From Caballeronia sp. SBC1 (GTDB lineage Bacteria; Pseudomonadota; Gammaproteobacteria; Burkholderiales; Burkholderiaceae): a DNA stretch of 64,000 nucleotides. The position numbers were made by a program, and so were the translations under genes. Where the stretch lies: NCBI RefSeq assembly GCF_011493005.1, contig NZ_CP049156.1, positions 2,790,001 through 2,854,000 on the forward strand. Reading direction: 5' to 3'. The notes under the pieces are model-generated. The model had not been told where the DNA came from. It searched no databases and saw only the letters and a list, made by a program, of their open reading frames with translations. Of this stretch, positions 28,351 to 38,401 are shown one piece after another. The stretch's first letter is position 1. Each line of letters starts with the position of its first letter.

Positions 28351-29595
28351 GTGGACTCGCTCATGACTTTGACCGGTAAAGATTTCTTCGGCGACGATTC
28401 GCGGCGGAGAAGGAGAATCCGTCTTGCCGGAGGCTGCGTCCGACGTTTCGCCCGATCCCTCGTGCATTCGGCCTGTTCTGCCTTTTTAGCGGCGAATGTG
28501 CTGACGAATGTACTAGTCGTAGCGGCGGCCGCGTTCGTCGCCGATGGCGCTTTCGCGGCGCTACCGATTGATGAGATCAAGCTGCCGCCGGGCTTCAGCA
28601 TCGCCGTCCTCTCCGACGACGTCCCGAGCGCCCGCGCCATGGTTTTATCGCCTAAAGGCGTACTTTACGCCGGAAGCCTCGACGGGCACGTCTACGCGCT
28701 CGAGTTGAAAGACGGCCGCGTGGTGGCGAAACACGTGATCGCGTCAGGTCTGGACGAGCCTGCGGGCGTGGCGTTCCGCGACGGCGCCCTCTATGTCTCC
28801 GCGATCTCCCGCATCCTGCGCTTCGACGACATAGACAATCACCTCGATGCGCCGCCCAAACCCGTAGTGGTCACTGACAAACTGCCTTCCGACCGGCATC
28901 ACGGCTGGAAATTCATCGCATTCGGCCCGGACGGCAAGCTGTATGTGCCAACCGGCGCGCCGTGCAACATTTGCAATCCGGATCGCAAGCGGTATGCGCT
29001 GATCGCCCGGATGAACCCGGACGGCACCGACTACGAAGTCTTTGCGAACGGCGTGCGCAACACGGTGGGTTTCGACTGGGATCCGCGCACGAAGGAACTT
29101 TGGTTCACCGACAACGGCCGTGACATGCTCGGCGACGATATCCCCGACGACAAGCTCAACCGCGCGCCGAAAGCCGGCATGGACTTCGGTTTCCCCTACT
29201 GCCACGGTGGCGATGTTGCCGACCCCGAATACGGCGCGGGCCATCCGTGTTCCGGGTTCACACCGCCCGTGGTCAAGCTTGGCGCGCACGTGGCGTCGCT
29301 CGGCATGCGCTTCTATACAGGCACGATGTTCCCCGCCGACTATAAGAACAACATATTCATCGCGGAACACGGGTCGTGGAACCGCAGCACGAAGGTGGGG
29401 TATCGGGTAGTACGGATCGTGGTGGGTGCGAATGGCGAGAAAGCGCGCATGGAGCCGTTCGCCCAAGGCTGGCTCCGTCCGCACGAACAAGTGTGGGGCC
29501 GTCCCGCCGATGTCCTGCCAATGTCCGACGGCTCGCTTCTCGTCAGCGACGACTACGCGGGTGCAATCTACCGGATTACGTACGCGCAACCTTGA
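28351..29595 (+). CDS. PQQ-dependent sugar dehydrogenase-like protein (sorbosone dehydrogenase family)
   Basis: Six-bladed beta-propeller of the soluble glucose/sorbosone dehydrogenase family, 414 residues from a GTG at 28351 that has GGGGAG upstream. The N-terminus is Arg-rich (RRRRRIRLAGG, about residues 18-28) and leads into a hydrophobic stretch that ends near FAALPID, indicating export. Conserved propeller segments include GLDEPAGVAFRDG, VFANGVRNTVGFDWDP, LWFTDNGRD and a final SLLVSDDYAGAIYRI. A CNICN pair and further Cys may form disulfides. The sugar substrate is unknown. It is divergent from rpsP. Confidence 0.85.
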   Translation: MDSLMTLTGKDFFGDDSRRRRRIRLAGGCVRRFARSLVHSACSAFLAANVLTNVLVVAAAAFVADGAFAALPIDEIKLPPGFSIAVLSDDVPSARAMVLSPKGVLYAGSLDGHVYALELKDGRVVAKHVIASGLDEPAGVAFRDGALYVSAISRILRFDDIDNHLDAPPKPVVVTDKLPSDRHHGWKFIAFGPDGKLYVPTGAPCNICNPDRKRYALIARMNPDGTDYEVFANGVRNTVGFDWDPRTKELWFTDNGRDMLGDDIPDDKLNRAPKAGMDFGFPYCHGGDVADPEYGAGHPCSGFTPPVVKLGAHVASLGMRFYTGTMFPADYKNNIFIAEHGSWNRSTKVGYRVVRIVVGANGEKARMEPFAQGWLRPHEQVWGRPADVLPMSDGSLLVSDDYAGAIYRITYAQP

Positions 29596-29766
29596 CGTTG
29601 CCGTGGTCTTGCAGTGACATTGCCTTGACCCGGTCGCCGCACGCCGAGCCGTTTAGCCGCGTGAGCGCCCACCCTTGCGAGCGTAGAATGCCGCGTCGGC
29701 ACGAAAGTATTGTCTTTTGTGCCAATCCGCTCCTATCGCTCACTGCATTTTCCTTTTCGTTTCCCG

Positions 29767-30261
29767 ATGAACCACTCGCCTTCAACTGCCACGCATCCAT
29801 CGAAACCAACGTCAAACGGGCGTTTCCGCTCGAAAACGCTGACCGCCGCGCTCGCCTTCTTTTTGGGCAGTATCGGCGCGCATCGGTTTTATTTGTACGG
29901 TTTGCGCGACAAGTTCGGCTGGGCGCACATTGCTGGCATCCTGCTGGGCGTGGCCGGTTACCTGCTGCTCGCGGCAACGGAGCGGGCTTCGATTCTCGGC
30001 TGGGTCCTGGTCGTGCCCGGCGCCATTTCACTGCTGGCGGCGTTCTTGTCGGCGATCGTCTATGGCTTGCGCCCCGACGAAAAATGGGACGCTCAGTTCA
30101 ATCCGCAAACCGCCCAACATAGCGAATCCGGCTGGGCAGTCATTTTCGTCGTGATCTTTGCTTTGTTGTTTGGCGCGTTCCTGCTGATGGCTGGTCTTGC
30201 CGTCACCTTCCAGACTTACTTCGAAGGCCAGGTTCAAGCAGCTAAAGAGTTGTCGCAGTAA
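29767..30261 (+). CDS. TM2 domain membrane protein
   Basis: Protein of 164 residues. After a polar N-terminus comes the TM2 motif, with FFLGSIGAHRFYLYG at about residues 32-46, then further hydrophobic segments near 57-70, 77-98 and 124-150. TM2 proteins are small membrane proteins of unknown role, often with a conserved G-x-H-R-F-Y-L between two helices. The ATG at 29767 is preferred because the frame upstream shows no ribosome site. Neighbours give no clue to function. Confidence 0.8.
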   Translation: MNHSPSTATHPSKPTSNGRFRSKTLTAALAFFLGSIGAHRFYLYGLRDKFGWAHIAGILLGVAGYLLLAATERASILGWVLVVPGAISLLAAFLSAIVYGLRPDEKWDAQFNPQTAQHSESGWAVIFVVIFALLFGAFLLMAGLAVTFQTYFEGQVQAAKELSQ

Positions 30262-30313
30262 GCGAAGCGCAAGTGTCGTAGCGACTCTGGCCAGGAGTCG
30301 CTACCTCCACGCT

Positions 30314-31459
30314 TCAAAACAACTTCATCTGCGCACTGTCTGCGACCGCCCGTGGATTTCGACGCACCGCCTTCTCAACGCGCCGAAACTCCGACATATC
30401 CAGAATTCCGCGCTGCCGTTGATTCAGGCCAAGCCGCTTCGTGGCGTTATGAAAACGCTGCTTGAGCATGTCGGCCCACAAACCTTCGCCTTTCATCCGC
30501 TTCGAAAAATCCGAGTCGTAGTCCTTGCCGCCGCGCATATCGCGCACACGCCCCATCACACGTTCAGCCCGATCCGGGAAATGTGCCGCGAGCCAGTCCT
30601 TGAACAATGGCGCCACCTCCCACGGCAAGCGCAAAACGATGTAACTCGCACTCGTTGCCCCCGCTTCCGCGCATGCCTCCAGCACCCGCTCCATGTCCGG
30701 TTCTGTGACGAATGGAATCATGGGAGCGACGCTGACGCCTACCGGAATGCCCGCTTCGGTCAACGCCCGAATAGTGCGCAGCCTTCTTGAAGGCGTGGCG
30801 GCGCGCGGCTCGAGCGTGCGGGCAATCTCTGCGTCGAGCGTGGTAATGGTGATGGCGGCCATGACCTGTCCCTTCTGCGCCATAGGTGCAAGCAGGTCGA
30901 TGTCCCGCTCGATCAGCGACGACTTCGTGATTGCCGCAAACGGATGCCCGCGTTCACTCAGGATCTCGATAACCCGCCGCGTGATCCGTAAATTCCGTTC
31001 GACGGGCTGATACGCGTCGGTAATTACGCCCAGCGCGATTGGCTCCGGCTGATAGGACGGTTTGTCCAATTCCCGCTCGAGCAATTCGCCAGCATTGATC
31101 TTGGCGTAGATCCGGCTTTCGAAATCCAGTCCCGGCGATAATCCCAAATAACTATGCGTAGGCCGCGCGAAGCAATAGATACAGCCATGCTCGCAGCCAC
31201 GGTACGGATTCAGCGACACTGAAAACGGGATATCAGGCGATGAATTGTGCGTCAGGATGCTCTTCGCACGTTCCTCGAACACTTGCGTGCGCAGGACCGG
31301 TGCGTCATCGGCTTCCCCGTCCTCGCTGACATGTGTCCAGCCGTCGTCTACCCGTTCGCGCTCATCCTTCTCGTAACGCCCCTGAAGGTTCGTGACCGCC
31401 CCTCGGCCCTTGAGCGGCGCGGGCGGAGCAACAGGATATTCGTGGTCGTGAGAAGCCAT
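30314..31459 (-). CDS. PA0069-type radical SAM protein
   Basis: Protein of 381 residues with the radical SAM cluster motif CEHGCIYC at about residue 89, followed by FARPTHSYLG. It belongs to the SplB-like family annotated as PA0069, distinct from true spore photoproduct lyase by lack of sporulation context. It is expected to bind a 4Fe-4S cluster and cleave S-adenosylmethionine; the substrate is not established. The short AT-rich gap to lrp may carry its promoter. Confidence 0.88.
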   Translation of the reverse strand: MASHDHEYPVAPPAPLKGRGAVTNLQGRYEKDERERVDDGWTHVSEDGEADDAPVLRTQVFEERAKSILTHNSSPDIPFSVSLNPYRGCEHGCIYCFARPTHSYLGLSPGLDFESRIYAKINAGELLERELDKPSYQPEPIALGVITDAYQPVERNLRITRRVIEILSERGHPFAAITKSSLIERDIDLLAPMAQKGQVMAAITITTLDAEIARTLEPRAATPSRRLRTIRALTEAGIPVGVSVAPMIPFVTEPDMERVLEACAEAGATSASYIVLRLPWEVAPLFKDWLAAHFPDRAERVMGRVRDMRGGKDYDSDFSKRMKGEGLWADMLKQRFHNATKRLGLNQRQRGILDMSEFRRVEKAVRRNPRAVADSAQMKLF

Positions 31460-31527
31460 AGCCGCAGAATGAAAGCGAGAAAGTACTGTACAAATATACA
31501 GTAAATTTCCCCGACCGCAAGCTCATT

Positions 31528-32016
31528 TCAGGCGTCCACTGCAATGGTCAGCGTTTCCTTGATTTCCTCCATCACCACATAGCTTTTCGACTGCACGGCG
31601 CCCGGCAGTTGCAGCAGAATGTCGCCGAGCAGCTTGCGGTAATCGGCCATTTCACCAATACGCGCCTTGATCAGGTAGTCGAAATCACCGGAAACGAGAT
31701 GGCATTCCAGCACCTCGGGAATACGCTGCACTTCGCGCCGGAACTGCTCGAACATATTGCCGCTTTTGTGATCGAGGGTGATCTCGACGAACACCAGCAG
31801 CGACGCCCCCAACTGATGCGGATTCACCCGCGCGAAATACCCCGCGATCACCTGGTCACGCTCCATGCGTTTGACGCGCTCAATGCAAGGCGTTACCGAG
31901 AGCCCGACCTGCTCGGCCAGATCTTTCATCGCGATGCGCCCGTCCTGTTGAAGGATCTTCAGGATGCGGCGATCGATCTTGTCGAGTTCTCGTACTGAAT
32001 TTCGTTGCGTTCTCAT
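31528..32016 (-). CDS. lrp: Lrp/AsnC family transcriptional regulator
   Basis: Leucine-responsive-type regulator of 162 residues: helix-turn-helix at about 10-60 (LDKIDRRILKILQQDGRI, then VGLSVTPCIERVKRM) and a ligand-binding RAM/ACT-like domain at 70-150. The ATG at 32016 starts MRTQRNSVRELDK, the usual form; the frame extends further upstream without support. It is divergent from dadA, and Lrp-type proteins often control D-amino acid dehydrogenase, so it probably regulates that gene and itself through the 149-base shared region. Confidence 0.93.
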   Translation of the reverse strand: MRTQRNSVRELDKIDRRILKILQQDGRIAMKDLAEQVGLSVTPCIERVKRMERDQVIAGYFARVNPHQLGASLLVFVEITLDHKSGNMFEQFRREVQRIPEVLECHLVSGDFDYLIKARIGEMADYRKLLGDILLQLPGAVQSKSYVVMEEIKETLTIAVDA

Positions 32017-32042
32017 TGCTTTCCACTGAAAAGTGAATAAAT

Positions 32043-32070
32043 ACAATAACAAAAACTGCCTCGGTATCAA
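32043..32070 (-). promoter_or_regulatory. Candidate sigma-70 promoter of lrp
   Basis: On the minus strand TTGATA (32065-32070) and TATTGT (32043-32048) are spaced by 16 bases, about 27 bases before the lrp start codon. The -35 element overlaps the left arm of the dyad at 32063-32086, fitting autoregulation. Confidence 0.5.
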
Positions 32071-32086
32071 TACTATAGTCGATACC
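32063..32086. promoter_or_regulatory. Dyad-symmetric candidate operator between lrp and dadA
   Basis: GGTATC at 32063-32068 and GATACC at 32081-32086 are exact inverse complements 12 bases apart; between them lies the palindrome ACTATAGT (32072-32079). The location in a divergent Lrp-type regulator/target region makes it a natural operator candidate. Confidence 0.55.
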
Positions 32087-32165
32087 ACTATGTAACCCGC
32101 TACTCACACGGCTTCAGTCAAAACGAAGCGAATGACCGGCGGACACACTTTGCACGGAGCAAGGA

Positions 32166-33458
32166 ATGCGAGTCGTAATTCTGGGAAGCGGTGTTGTCGG
32201 CGTCACGAGCGCCTACTATCTGGCGCGCGCGGGGCACGAAGTAACCGTAATCGATCGTGAAGCGGGAGCGGCGCTCGAAACGAGTTTCGCGAACGCAGGT
32301 CAGATCTCGCCTGGTTACGCATCGCCGTGGGCCGCGCCCGGCGTGCCGCTCAAAGCAATCAAATGGATGTTTGAGAAACACGCACCACTCGCGATCCGTC
32401 TGGACGGAACGTCGTTTCAATTGAAGTGGATGTGGCAAATGCTGCAGAACTGCACGCAGGCTCGCTATTCGGTCAACAAGGGTCGCATGGTGCGCCTGGC
32501 CGAATACAGCCGCGATTGCCTGCAGGCACTGCGCGCGGACACCGGCATCAATTACGAAGGCCGAACCGGCGGCACGCTGCAGGTTTTCCGGACCCAGCAA
32601 CAACTCGATGGCGCCGCGAAGGACATCGCCGTATTGCGCGACGCGAACGTGCCGTTCGAATTGCTCACACCGGCTCAATTGCAAAACGCTGAACCAGCGC
32701 TTGCCGCTGTGTCGCATAAGCTGACCGGCGGCTTGCGCCTGCCGAACGACGAAACCGGCGATTGCCAGAAATTCACGACCCGCCTCGCCGCCATGGCCGA
32801 GCAGCTTGGCGTGAAATTCCGCTACAACACGCCAATCGACGCGCTCGCGGTAAGCGGCGGACGGATCGCCGGCGTGCAGTGTGGTGGAGAGACCATTCGC
32901 GGTGACTCGTACGTTGTCGCGCTGGGTTCGTACTCCACGAAATTGCTGGGCAGTCTTGTCGACATCCCCGTGTATCCGCTGAAGGGTTATTCGATCACGG
33001 CACCCGTTGTGAACGAAAGTGCCGCGCCGGTTTCCACCGTTCTCGACGAAACGTACAAGATTGCGATCACCCGTTTCGATGACCGGATTCGCGTCGGCGG
33101 AATGGCGGAGATCGTTGGCTTCAATAAATCGCTGAGTCAGGCGCGTCGGGAAACGCTCGAAATGTGCGTGAACGACCTGTTCCCTGGCGGCGGCGATACC
33201 GCGCAGGCATCGTTCTGGACCGGCCTGCGTCCGATGACGCCGGACGGCACGCCTATCGTTGGCCGTACGCCGGTGCCGAACCTGTTCCTCAATACGGGTC
33301 ACGGCACGCTGGGTTGGACCATGTCGTGCGGATCGGGCCAGATGCTGGCCGACCTGATGTCGGGGAAGCAACCGGCAATCCAGTCTGACGATTTGTCGGT
33401 GCATCGGTATTTCGGCGAAACGCGTACGAATACGCGGCCGTCGTATGCAGGTGCTTGA
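32166..33458 (+). CDS. dadA: D-amino acid dehydrogenase small subunit
   Basis: FAD-dependent, membrane-associated dehydrogenase that oxidises D-alanine and other D-amino acids to 2-oxo acids and feeds electrons to the respiratory chain. The 430 residues open with the FAD-binding [22 protein letters not shown] (Rossmann motif GxGxxG), and the C-terminal [14 protein letters not shown] is typical. The start has AAGGA upstream. No racemase gene (dadX) follows; a strong terminator does. Control by the divergent Lrp-type regulator is likely. Confidence 0.96.
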   Translation: MRVVILGSGVVGVTSAYYLARAGHEVTVIDREAGAALETSFANAGQISPGYASPWAAPGVPLKAIKWMFEKHAPLAIRLDGTSFQLKWMWQMLQNCTQARYSVNKGRMVRLAEYSRDCLQALRADTGINYEGRTGGTLQVFRTQQQLDGAAKDIAVLRDANVPFELLTPAQLQNAEPALAAVSHKLTGGLRLPNDETGDCQKFTTRLAAMAEQLGVKFRYNTPIDALAVSGGRIAGVQCGGETIRGDSYVVALGSYSTKLLGSLVDIPVYPLKGYSITAPVVNESAAPVSTVLDETYKIAITRFDDRIRVGGMAEIVGFNKSLSQARRETLEMCVNDLFPGGGDTAQASFWTGLRPMTPDGTPIVGRTPVPNLFLNTGHGTLGWTMSCGSGQMLADLMSGKQPAIQSDDLSVHRYFGETRTNTRPSYAGA

Positions 33459-33502
33459 GTTGGATTTTCACGTCTAACCACGAACGAGCGCACGGTTCAA
33501 AG

Positions 33503-33541
33503 AAAATGCCGTCCCTGACTTTCGTCAGGGACGGCATTTTT
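33503..33541. terminator. Bidirectional terminator between dadA and acyl-CoA dehydrogenase
   Basis: A perfect 17-bp inverted repeat (AAAATGCCGTCCCTGAC and its complement) flanks a four-base loop, with A and T ends on either side, between two convergent genes. Confidence 0.92.
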
Positions 33542-33565
33542 CATGGCCCCGCTTAACGCAGCGAA

Positions 33566-35356
33566 TCAGAACTGATCCTCGCTCAGCGCGAGATACCCTT
33601 CCTGCCCGTTGCCGCTGACTATCGATGCTTCAATGCCCGGTGCTTGCGACAAAATATGCTCCGCGAAGAACTGGGCGGTGGCGATCTTGGCGCCATAAAA
33701 CGCTTCGTCTTCAGCGCGCTTGTCTGAGGCTGCCAGCAGTGCTCGCGCCATTTGCCACCCACCGAACACAATGCCCGCCAGCTTCAAATACGGCACGCTG
33801 CCGGCAAAGACCGCATTCGGGTCGCTTTTCACCTTGGCCACCATGAACTCGACCACGCGTGCCAGCGAGAGGCTTCCCGCGCTCAAATATCGATGCATCG
33901 AACTAAACGCCTGCCCGTCACGCCCGGCTAGTTGCGCGATGGTCTGATCGATCTGCGCGAAAATCGCCTGCGCCGTCGCTCCGGCGTCACGCACGGTCTT
34001 GCGGCCGATCAGATCATTAGCCTGGATCGCGGTCGTGCCTTCATAGATGGTGAGAATGCGCGCGTCGCGGTAATACTGCGCCGCGCCCGTTTCCTCGATG
34101 AACCCCATGCCGCCATGAACCTGCACGCCAAGGCTCGCGACGTCGATGGAAAGCTCCGTGCTCCAGCCCTTCACGATCGGCACAAGAAACTCGTAGATCG
34201 CCTGATGGCTGGCGCGCGCGGCCTCATCGGGATGATGATGCGCAAGGTCGCAATGCGCCGCCGCGACGTAAGCGAGCGCACGCGACGCTTCGGTCAGCGC
34301 GCGCATGGTGGAGAGCATGCGGCGCACGTCGGGGTGATGAATGATCGACACCGGCTGTTTGGCGGAGCCATCGACCGGCCGGCTCTGCACGCGATCCTTC
34401 GCGAACGCGACGGCCTTCTGATACGCCCGCTCCGACACCGCCACGCCCTGCAGCCCGACCGCGAAGCGCGCGGCGTTCATCATGATGAACATGTACTCCA
34501 GCCCGCGATTTTCCTCACCGATCAACTGGCCAATCGCGCCGCCGTGATCGCCGAATTGCAGCACGGCTGTCGGGCTCGCTTTGATCCCGAGCTTGTGTTC
34601 GATCGATACGCAATGCACGTCGTTGCGAGCACCGAGCGTGCCGTTTTCATTAACCAGGAACTTCGGCACGATAAAGAGCGAGATGCCCTTCACGCCGTCG
34701 GGCGCGTTGGGCGTACGCGCCAGCACAAGATGGGCGATATTCTTCGCCATGTCGTGCTCGCCATAAGTGATGAAAATCTTCGTGCCGAAGAGTTTGAACG
34801 TGCCGTCGCCATGCGGCTCGGCGCGTGTGCGGACCAGCGCAAGATCGGAACCGGCTTGCGGTTCGGTGAGGTTCATCGTGCCGGTCCATTCGCCGGAAAT
34901 CAGCTTGGGCACGTAGAGCTGCTTCTGTTCCTCGGTCCCAGCGGTTAGCAATGCTTCGATAGCACCATCGGTAAGCAGCGGGCACAGCGCAAACGAGAGG
35001 TTCGCCGCGTTCAGCATTTCGATGCAGGGCGTTGCGATCAGCTTGGGCAAGCCCTGGCCTTCATACTCGACCGGATGCAGCACGCCTTGCCAGCCGCCCT
35101 CGCCGAACTGGCGGAATGCTTCCTTGAAACCGGGCGTGGTCGTGACTTCGCCGTCCTTCCAAAAGCTCGGGTTCTTGTCGCCTTCGAAGTTCAACGGCGC
35201 GACGACTTCGTTGTTAAAGCGCGCGGCTTCTTCGAGCACGGCCTGTGCGGTGTCGAGACTGGCGTCCTCGAAACCCGGCAACGCCGCGATGGATTCTATG
35301 TCGGCTAGTTCCTTCATCACGAACAGCATGTCCTTGACGGGTGCTCTATAGCTCAT
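33566..35356 (-). CDS. Acyl-CoA dehydrogenase
   Basis: FAD enzyme of 596 residues that introduces the alpha-beta double bond in fatty acyl-CoA during beta-oxidation. The order is the short N-terminal acyl-CoA dehydrogenase segment, N-domain, middle domain with MNLTEPQAGSDLA near 155-167, C-domain with GVQVHGGMGFIEETGAAQYYRDARI near 417-440, and an extra C-terminal domain found in the ~600-residue DmdC/AcdA-like group. Electrons pass to ETF, encoded just upstream in the same direction, but a terminator lies between, so expression is at least partly separate. Confidence 0.94.
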   Translation of the reverse strand: MSYRAPVKDMLFVMKELADIESIAALPGFEDASLDTAQAVLEEAARFNNEVVAPLNFEGDKNPSFWKDGEVTTTPGFKEAFRQFGEGGWQGVLHPVEYEGQGLPKLIATPCIEMLNAANLSFALCPLLTDGAIEALLTAGTEEQKQLYVPKLISGEWTGTMNLTEPQAGSDLALVRTRAEPHGDGTFKLFGTKIFITYGEHDMAKNIAHLVLARTPNAPDGVKGISLFIVPKFLVNENGTLGARNDVHCVSIEHKLGIKASPTAVLQFGDHGGAIGQLIGEENRGLEYMFIMMNAARFAVGLQGVAVSERAYQKAVAFAKDRVQSRPVDGSAKQPVSIIHHPDVRRMLSTMRALTEASRALAYVAAAHCDLAHHHPDEAARASHQAIYEFLVPIVKGWSTELSIDVASLGVQVHGGMGFIEETGAAQYYRDARILTIYEGTTAIQANDLIGRKTVRDAGATAQAIFAQIDQTIAQLAGRDGQAFSSMHRYLSAGSLSLARVVEFMVAKVKSDPNAVFAGSVPYLKLAGIVFGGWQMARALLAASDKRAEDEAFYGAKIATAQFFAEHILSQAPGIEASIVSGNGQEGYLALSEDQF

Positions 35357-35380
35357 GTCTTGTCTCCCCCAACAGATGTG

Positions 35381-35411
35381 AAAAGGGGCGCACGTATGTC
35401 GCCCCTTTTTT
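35381..35411 (-). terminator. Terminator after etfA
   Basis: AAAAGGGGCG and CGCCCCTTTTTT pair around an ACGTATGT loop; on the minus strand it lies 40 bases past the etfA stop, followed by TTTT. Confidence 0.85.
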
Positions 35412-35450
35412 GCGGTCTTGCTTTTCCCCAGCCGATGGCTCTAGGAACGA

Positions 35451-36386
35451 TCAGCCAAGTTCTTTCACGAGTTCTGGCACCACCGTGAACAAATCACCCA
35501 CGAGGCCATAGTCCGCCACACCGAAGATCGGTGCTTCCGCGTCCTTGTTGATCGCGACGATGACCTTTGAGTCCTTCATCCCGGCCAAGTGCTGGATCGC
35601 GCCCGAGATACCGACCGCGACGTACAAGTTAGGCGCCACGATCTTGCCGGTTTGCCCGACTTGATAATCGTTCGGCACGAACCCCGCATCGACTGCCGCA
35701 CGCGATGCGCCCAGCGCCGCGCCAAGTTTGTCCGCCAGCGGTTCCAGCACTTTCGTGTAGTTCTCGCCGCTGCCCAAACCCCGTCCGCCCGACACAATGA
35801 TCTTTGCCGACGTCAGCTCCGGCCGGTCCAGCTTCGTCAACTCGCGGCTCACGAACTTCGAGATACCCGTGTCGGCCGTTGCTTCGATCTTCTCTACCGA
35901 TGCGCTGCCGCCTTCTGCCGCCACCGGATCGAAACCCGTGGTGCGGACCGTGATGACCTTGATCGCATCGCTCGATTGAACGGTAGCGATGGCGTTGCCC
36001 GCGTAGATGGGGCGTTCGAACGTATCAGGCGAATCCACTGCGGTGATGTCGCTGATCTGCGCCACATCCAGATGCGCCGCAATACGCGGTGCAATGTTCT
36101 TTCCGTACGGGGTCGCCGGTGCCAGGATATGCGAGTAGTTCTTCGCGATCTGCACCACCGTTCCGTCGATGTTTTCTGCCAGGCCATCGGCGAGTTGCGG
36201 GGCATCAGCAAGCAGCACTTTTGCTACTCCCACAATCTTCGCCGCTGCATCGGCCGCCGCTTGCGCGTTCGAACCGGCGATCAGCACGTGGATATCGCCG
36301 CCGATCTTCTGGGCCGCTGCGATGGTGTTCAACGTCGCTGGTTTGACCGACGTGTTGTCGTGTTCTGCAATTACAAGAATGGTCAC
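35451..36386 (-). CDS. etfA: Electron transfer flavoprotein alpha subunit
   Basis: With EtfB forms the FAD/AMP-containing heterodimer that carries electrons from acyl-CoA dehydrogenases to ETF-ubiquinone oxidoreductase. The 311 residues include the C-terminal FAD-binding segments [42 protein letters not shown] and [12 protein letters not shown]. It lies 13 bases after etfB, forming a two-gene unit with a terminator behind it. Confidence 0.97.
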   Translation of the reverse strand: MTILVIAEHDNTSVKPATLNTIAAAQKIGGDIHVLIAGSNAQAAADAAAKIVGVAKVLLADAPQLADGLAENIDGTVVQIAKNYSHILAPATPYGKNIAPRIAAHLDVAQISDITAVDSPDTFERPIYAGNAIATVQSSDAIKVITVRTTGFDPVAAEGGSASVEKIEATADTGISKFVSRELTKLDRPELTSAKIIVSGGRGLGSGENYTKVLEPLADKLGAALGASRAAVDAGFVPNDYQVGQTGKIVAPNLYVAVGISGAIQHLAGMKDSKVIVAINKDAEAPIFGVADYGLVGDLFTVVPELVKELG

Positions 36387-36399
36387 TTTGGAAACTCCC

Positions 36400-37149
36400 T
36401 CACAGAACCTTGGCTTCGGTCTTCAACTTCTCGACCAGCGTCTTCACGTCCGGCACCTTCACGCCTGCGGAGCGCTGCGGCGGTTCAGCAACCTTGAGCG
36501 TCTTCAGGCGCGGCGTAACGTCGACACCCAGGTCTGCGGGCTTGAGCGTTTCCATCGGCTTCTTCTTGGCCTTCATGATATTGGGCAGCGTCACGTAACG
36601 CGGCTCATTCAGGCGCAAGTCCGTGGTAACCACGGCCGGCAACGTCAGGGACAGCGTTTCCGAGCCGCCATCGACTTCACGCGCAACGGTGGCTTTGCCG
36701 TCGGCGACTGTCACCTTCGAGGCGAACGTGGCTTGCGGCAAACCGGCCAGCGCAGCGAGCATCTGACCCGTCTGATTCGAGTCATCGTCAATGGCTTGCT
36801 TGCCGAGGATAATCAGTTGCGGCTGCTCTTTATCGACCAGCGCCTTCAAAATCTTCGCCACCGCCAACGGCTGCAATTCCTCAGTCGATTCGACCAGGAT
36901 CGCGCGATCGGCACCAATCGCCAGCGCGGTACGCAGCGTTTCCTGACATTGCGTCACGCCGCACGACACCGCGATCACTTCGGTCGCCACGCCCGCTTCG
37001 CGCAAGCGCACGGCTTCTTCCACAGCGATTTCATCGAACGGATTCATCGACATCTTCACGTTCGCGATGTCCACTCCACTGCCATCCGGCTTCACCCGGA
37101 CTTTCACGTTGTAGTCGACCACGCGTTTGACTGGCACCAAGATTTTCAT
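36400..37149 (-). CDS. etfB: Electron transfer flavoprotein beta subunit
   Basis: AMP-binding subunit of the ETF heterodimer, 249 residues, starting [19 protein letters not shown]. The signature with [16 protein letters not shown] lies around 122-137, and [26 protein letters not shown] is typical. The ATG at 37149 has AGGAGC upstream; an ATG two codons earlier is less well placed. A TATAAT box lies about 40 bases upstream (37189-37194). It is first in the etfBA unit, which serves the acyl-CoA dehydrogenase downstream. Confidence 0.97.
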   Translation of the reverse strand: MKILVPVKRVVDYNVKVRVKPDGSGVDIANVKMSMNPFDEIAVEEAVRLREAGVATEVIAVSCGVTQCQETLRTALAIGADRAILVESTEELQPLAVAKILKALVDKEQPQLIILGKQAIDDDSNQTGQMLAALAGLPQATFASKVTVADGKATVAREVDGGSETLSLTLPAVVTTDLRLNEPRYVTLPNIMKAKKKPMETLKPADLGVDVTPRLKTLKVAEPPQRSAGVKVPDVKTLVEKLKTEAKVL

Positions 37150-37155
37150 GCACAC

Positions 37156-37463
37156 GCTCCTAAGTTACGAATACATCATCCCAAGTCCATTATAACGAGT
37201 GACTCCCGCCGCCGAATGCTAACGGCGGACTACAAAGGACCCCCTCAGACTCTGCACAATCAGTAGACGTTTAATTTTTACAGCACGATCGTTCGATTTT
37301 ACGGGTAGAACAGCATGGATGACAATCGGGGATTGCGCTCTAAACGGCACATTCGCGACTTTTCCGCTAGTCATTCTTATGACCCTTTTGCTCCAGACAT
37401 GCTGCAAGGCGGGCAGGCGCATGAGGACTATCATCTGCGGCATCCCGATTTTGCCGACTGGCC
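37156..37463. other. Divergent intergenic region etfB / lipase
   Basis: The left end carries a likely -10 element for etfBA (TATAAT on the minus strand, 37189-37194) without a good -35. The rest, to 37463, has no convincing gene; short open frames overlap the lipase start but lack ribosome sites. Confidence 0.45.
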
Positions 37464-38360
37464 ATGCCAAAAACCCCGCACAGCACGTATTCGACCAGCA
37501 GTATTGCCACCGCCGATGGCATCGACCTTCATCTTCATCGATGGCAAGCCGCCGCCACGTTCCCCAAACCGCTGGCGCGAATCGCGCTGGTGCACGGGCT
37601 GGCCGAGCATGCACGCCGATACGACGCCTTCGCGCTGCGCCTGAACGCGGCGGGCATCGAATTGATTGCAGCGGATCTGCGTGGCCACGGCAAGTCTCCC
37701 GGCGAGCGTGTGTGGATCGAATCCTTCGACGACTATCTGCTCGACACCGATGCCCTGCTCAACGCCGCCGACACCACCGCGCCGCTCAAGATCCCGCTGT
37801 TCCTGATGGGGCATAGCATGGGTGGCGCAATTGCAGCGCTGTATGCCGCCGAGCGCCTGCCGGAAAGCGGCCGGGAGCTGGCCGGGCTGATCCTGTCGAG
37901 CGCCGCGCTCAAACCGCCGGCCGACGCGCCGCGCTGGAAGCTCAAGCTGGGCGGCCTGATCAGCCCGCTGATGCCGCGTTTTCCCGCGCTGACCATTGAT
38001 CCAGCCGCGTTGTCCCGTGCGCACGGCGTGGTCGAGGCGAACCGGCGGGATCCGCTGGTGCATCATCGGGCTATACCGGCCCGAACGGCGTCGCAGATTG
38101 TCGCCGCCATGCGCCGTATCGCTGCAAAGCGCACGTCGATCAACCTGCCGCTGTTCGTGTTTCATGGCACGAAGGACGCGCTCACCAACCCCGACGGCAG
38201 TCGCGAGTTCGAAGCCAACACCGGTTCTACCGACAGCACCCTGCTGATCCTGGAAGGCAGTTATCACGAGACGCTCAACGATCTCGACCGCGATCGTGTG
38301 ATCAAGGCGCTGATCGACTGGACGCTTGTACGTGCGGACCTTCAGCGTTCGCGCATGTAA
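37464..38360 (+). CDS. Alpha/beta hydrolase, monoacylglycerol lipase-like
   Basis: Serine hydrolase of 298 residues. The nucleophile elbow GHSMGG is near residues 115-120, the oxyanion region LVHGLAEHARRYD near 42-54, and acid and His residues are expected in the FHGTKDALTNPDG and YHETLND segments. The pattern fits the Hydrolase_4 family of monoacylglycerol lipases and lysophospholipases; substrate is not determined. No signal peptide is seen, so it is probably cytosolic. The gene is single and convergent with the deacetylase-like gene. Confidence 0.88.
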   Translation: MPKTPHSTYSTSSIATADGIDLHLHRWQAAATFPKPLARIALVHGLAEHARRYDAFALRLNAAGIELIAADLRGHGKSPGERVWIESFDDYLLDTDALLNAADTTAPLKIPLFLMGHSMGGAIAALYAAERLPESGRELAGLILSSAALKPPADAPRWKLKLGGLISPLMPRFPALTIDPAALSRAHGVVEANRRDPLVHHRAIPARTASQIVAAMRRIAAKRTSINLPLFVFHGTKDALTNPDGSREFEANTGSTDSTLLILEGSYHETLNDLDRDRVIKALIDWTLVRADLQRSRM

Positions 38361-38401
38361 GGTTACGGGCTCGCAGCGAGTCTCGCCATAAGCGCAGCGG
38401 C

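Noticed and set aside
37315..37816. Open frames between etfB and the lipase gene and over its start
   Set aside because: They lack ribosome sites, and the frame overlapping the hydrolase loses to the clear GHSMGG hydrolase frame.
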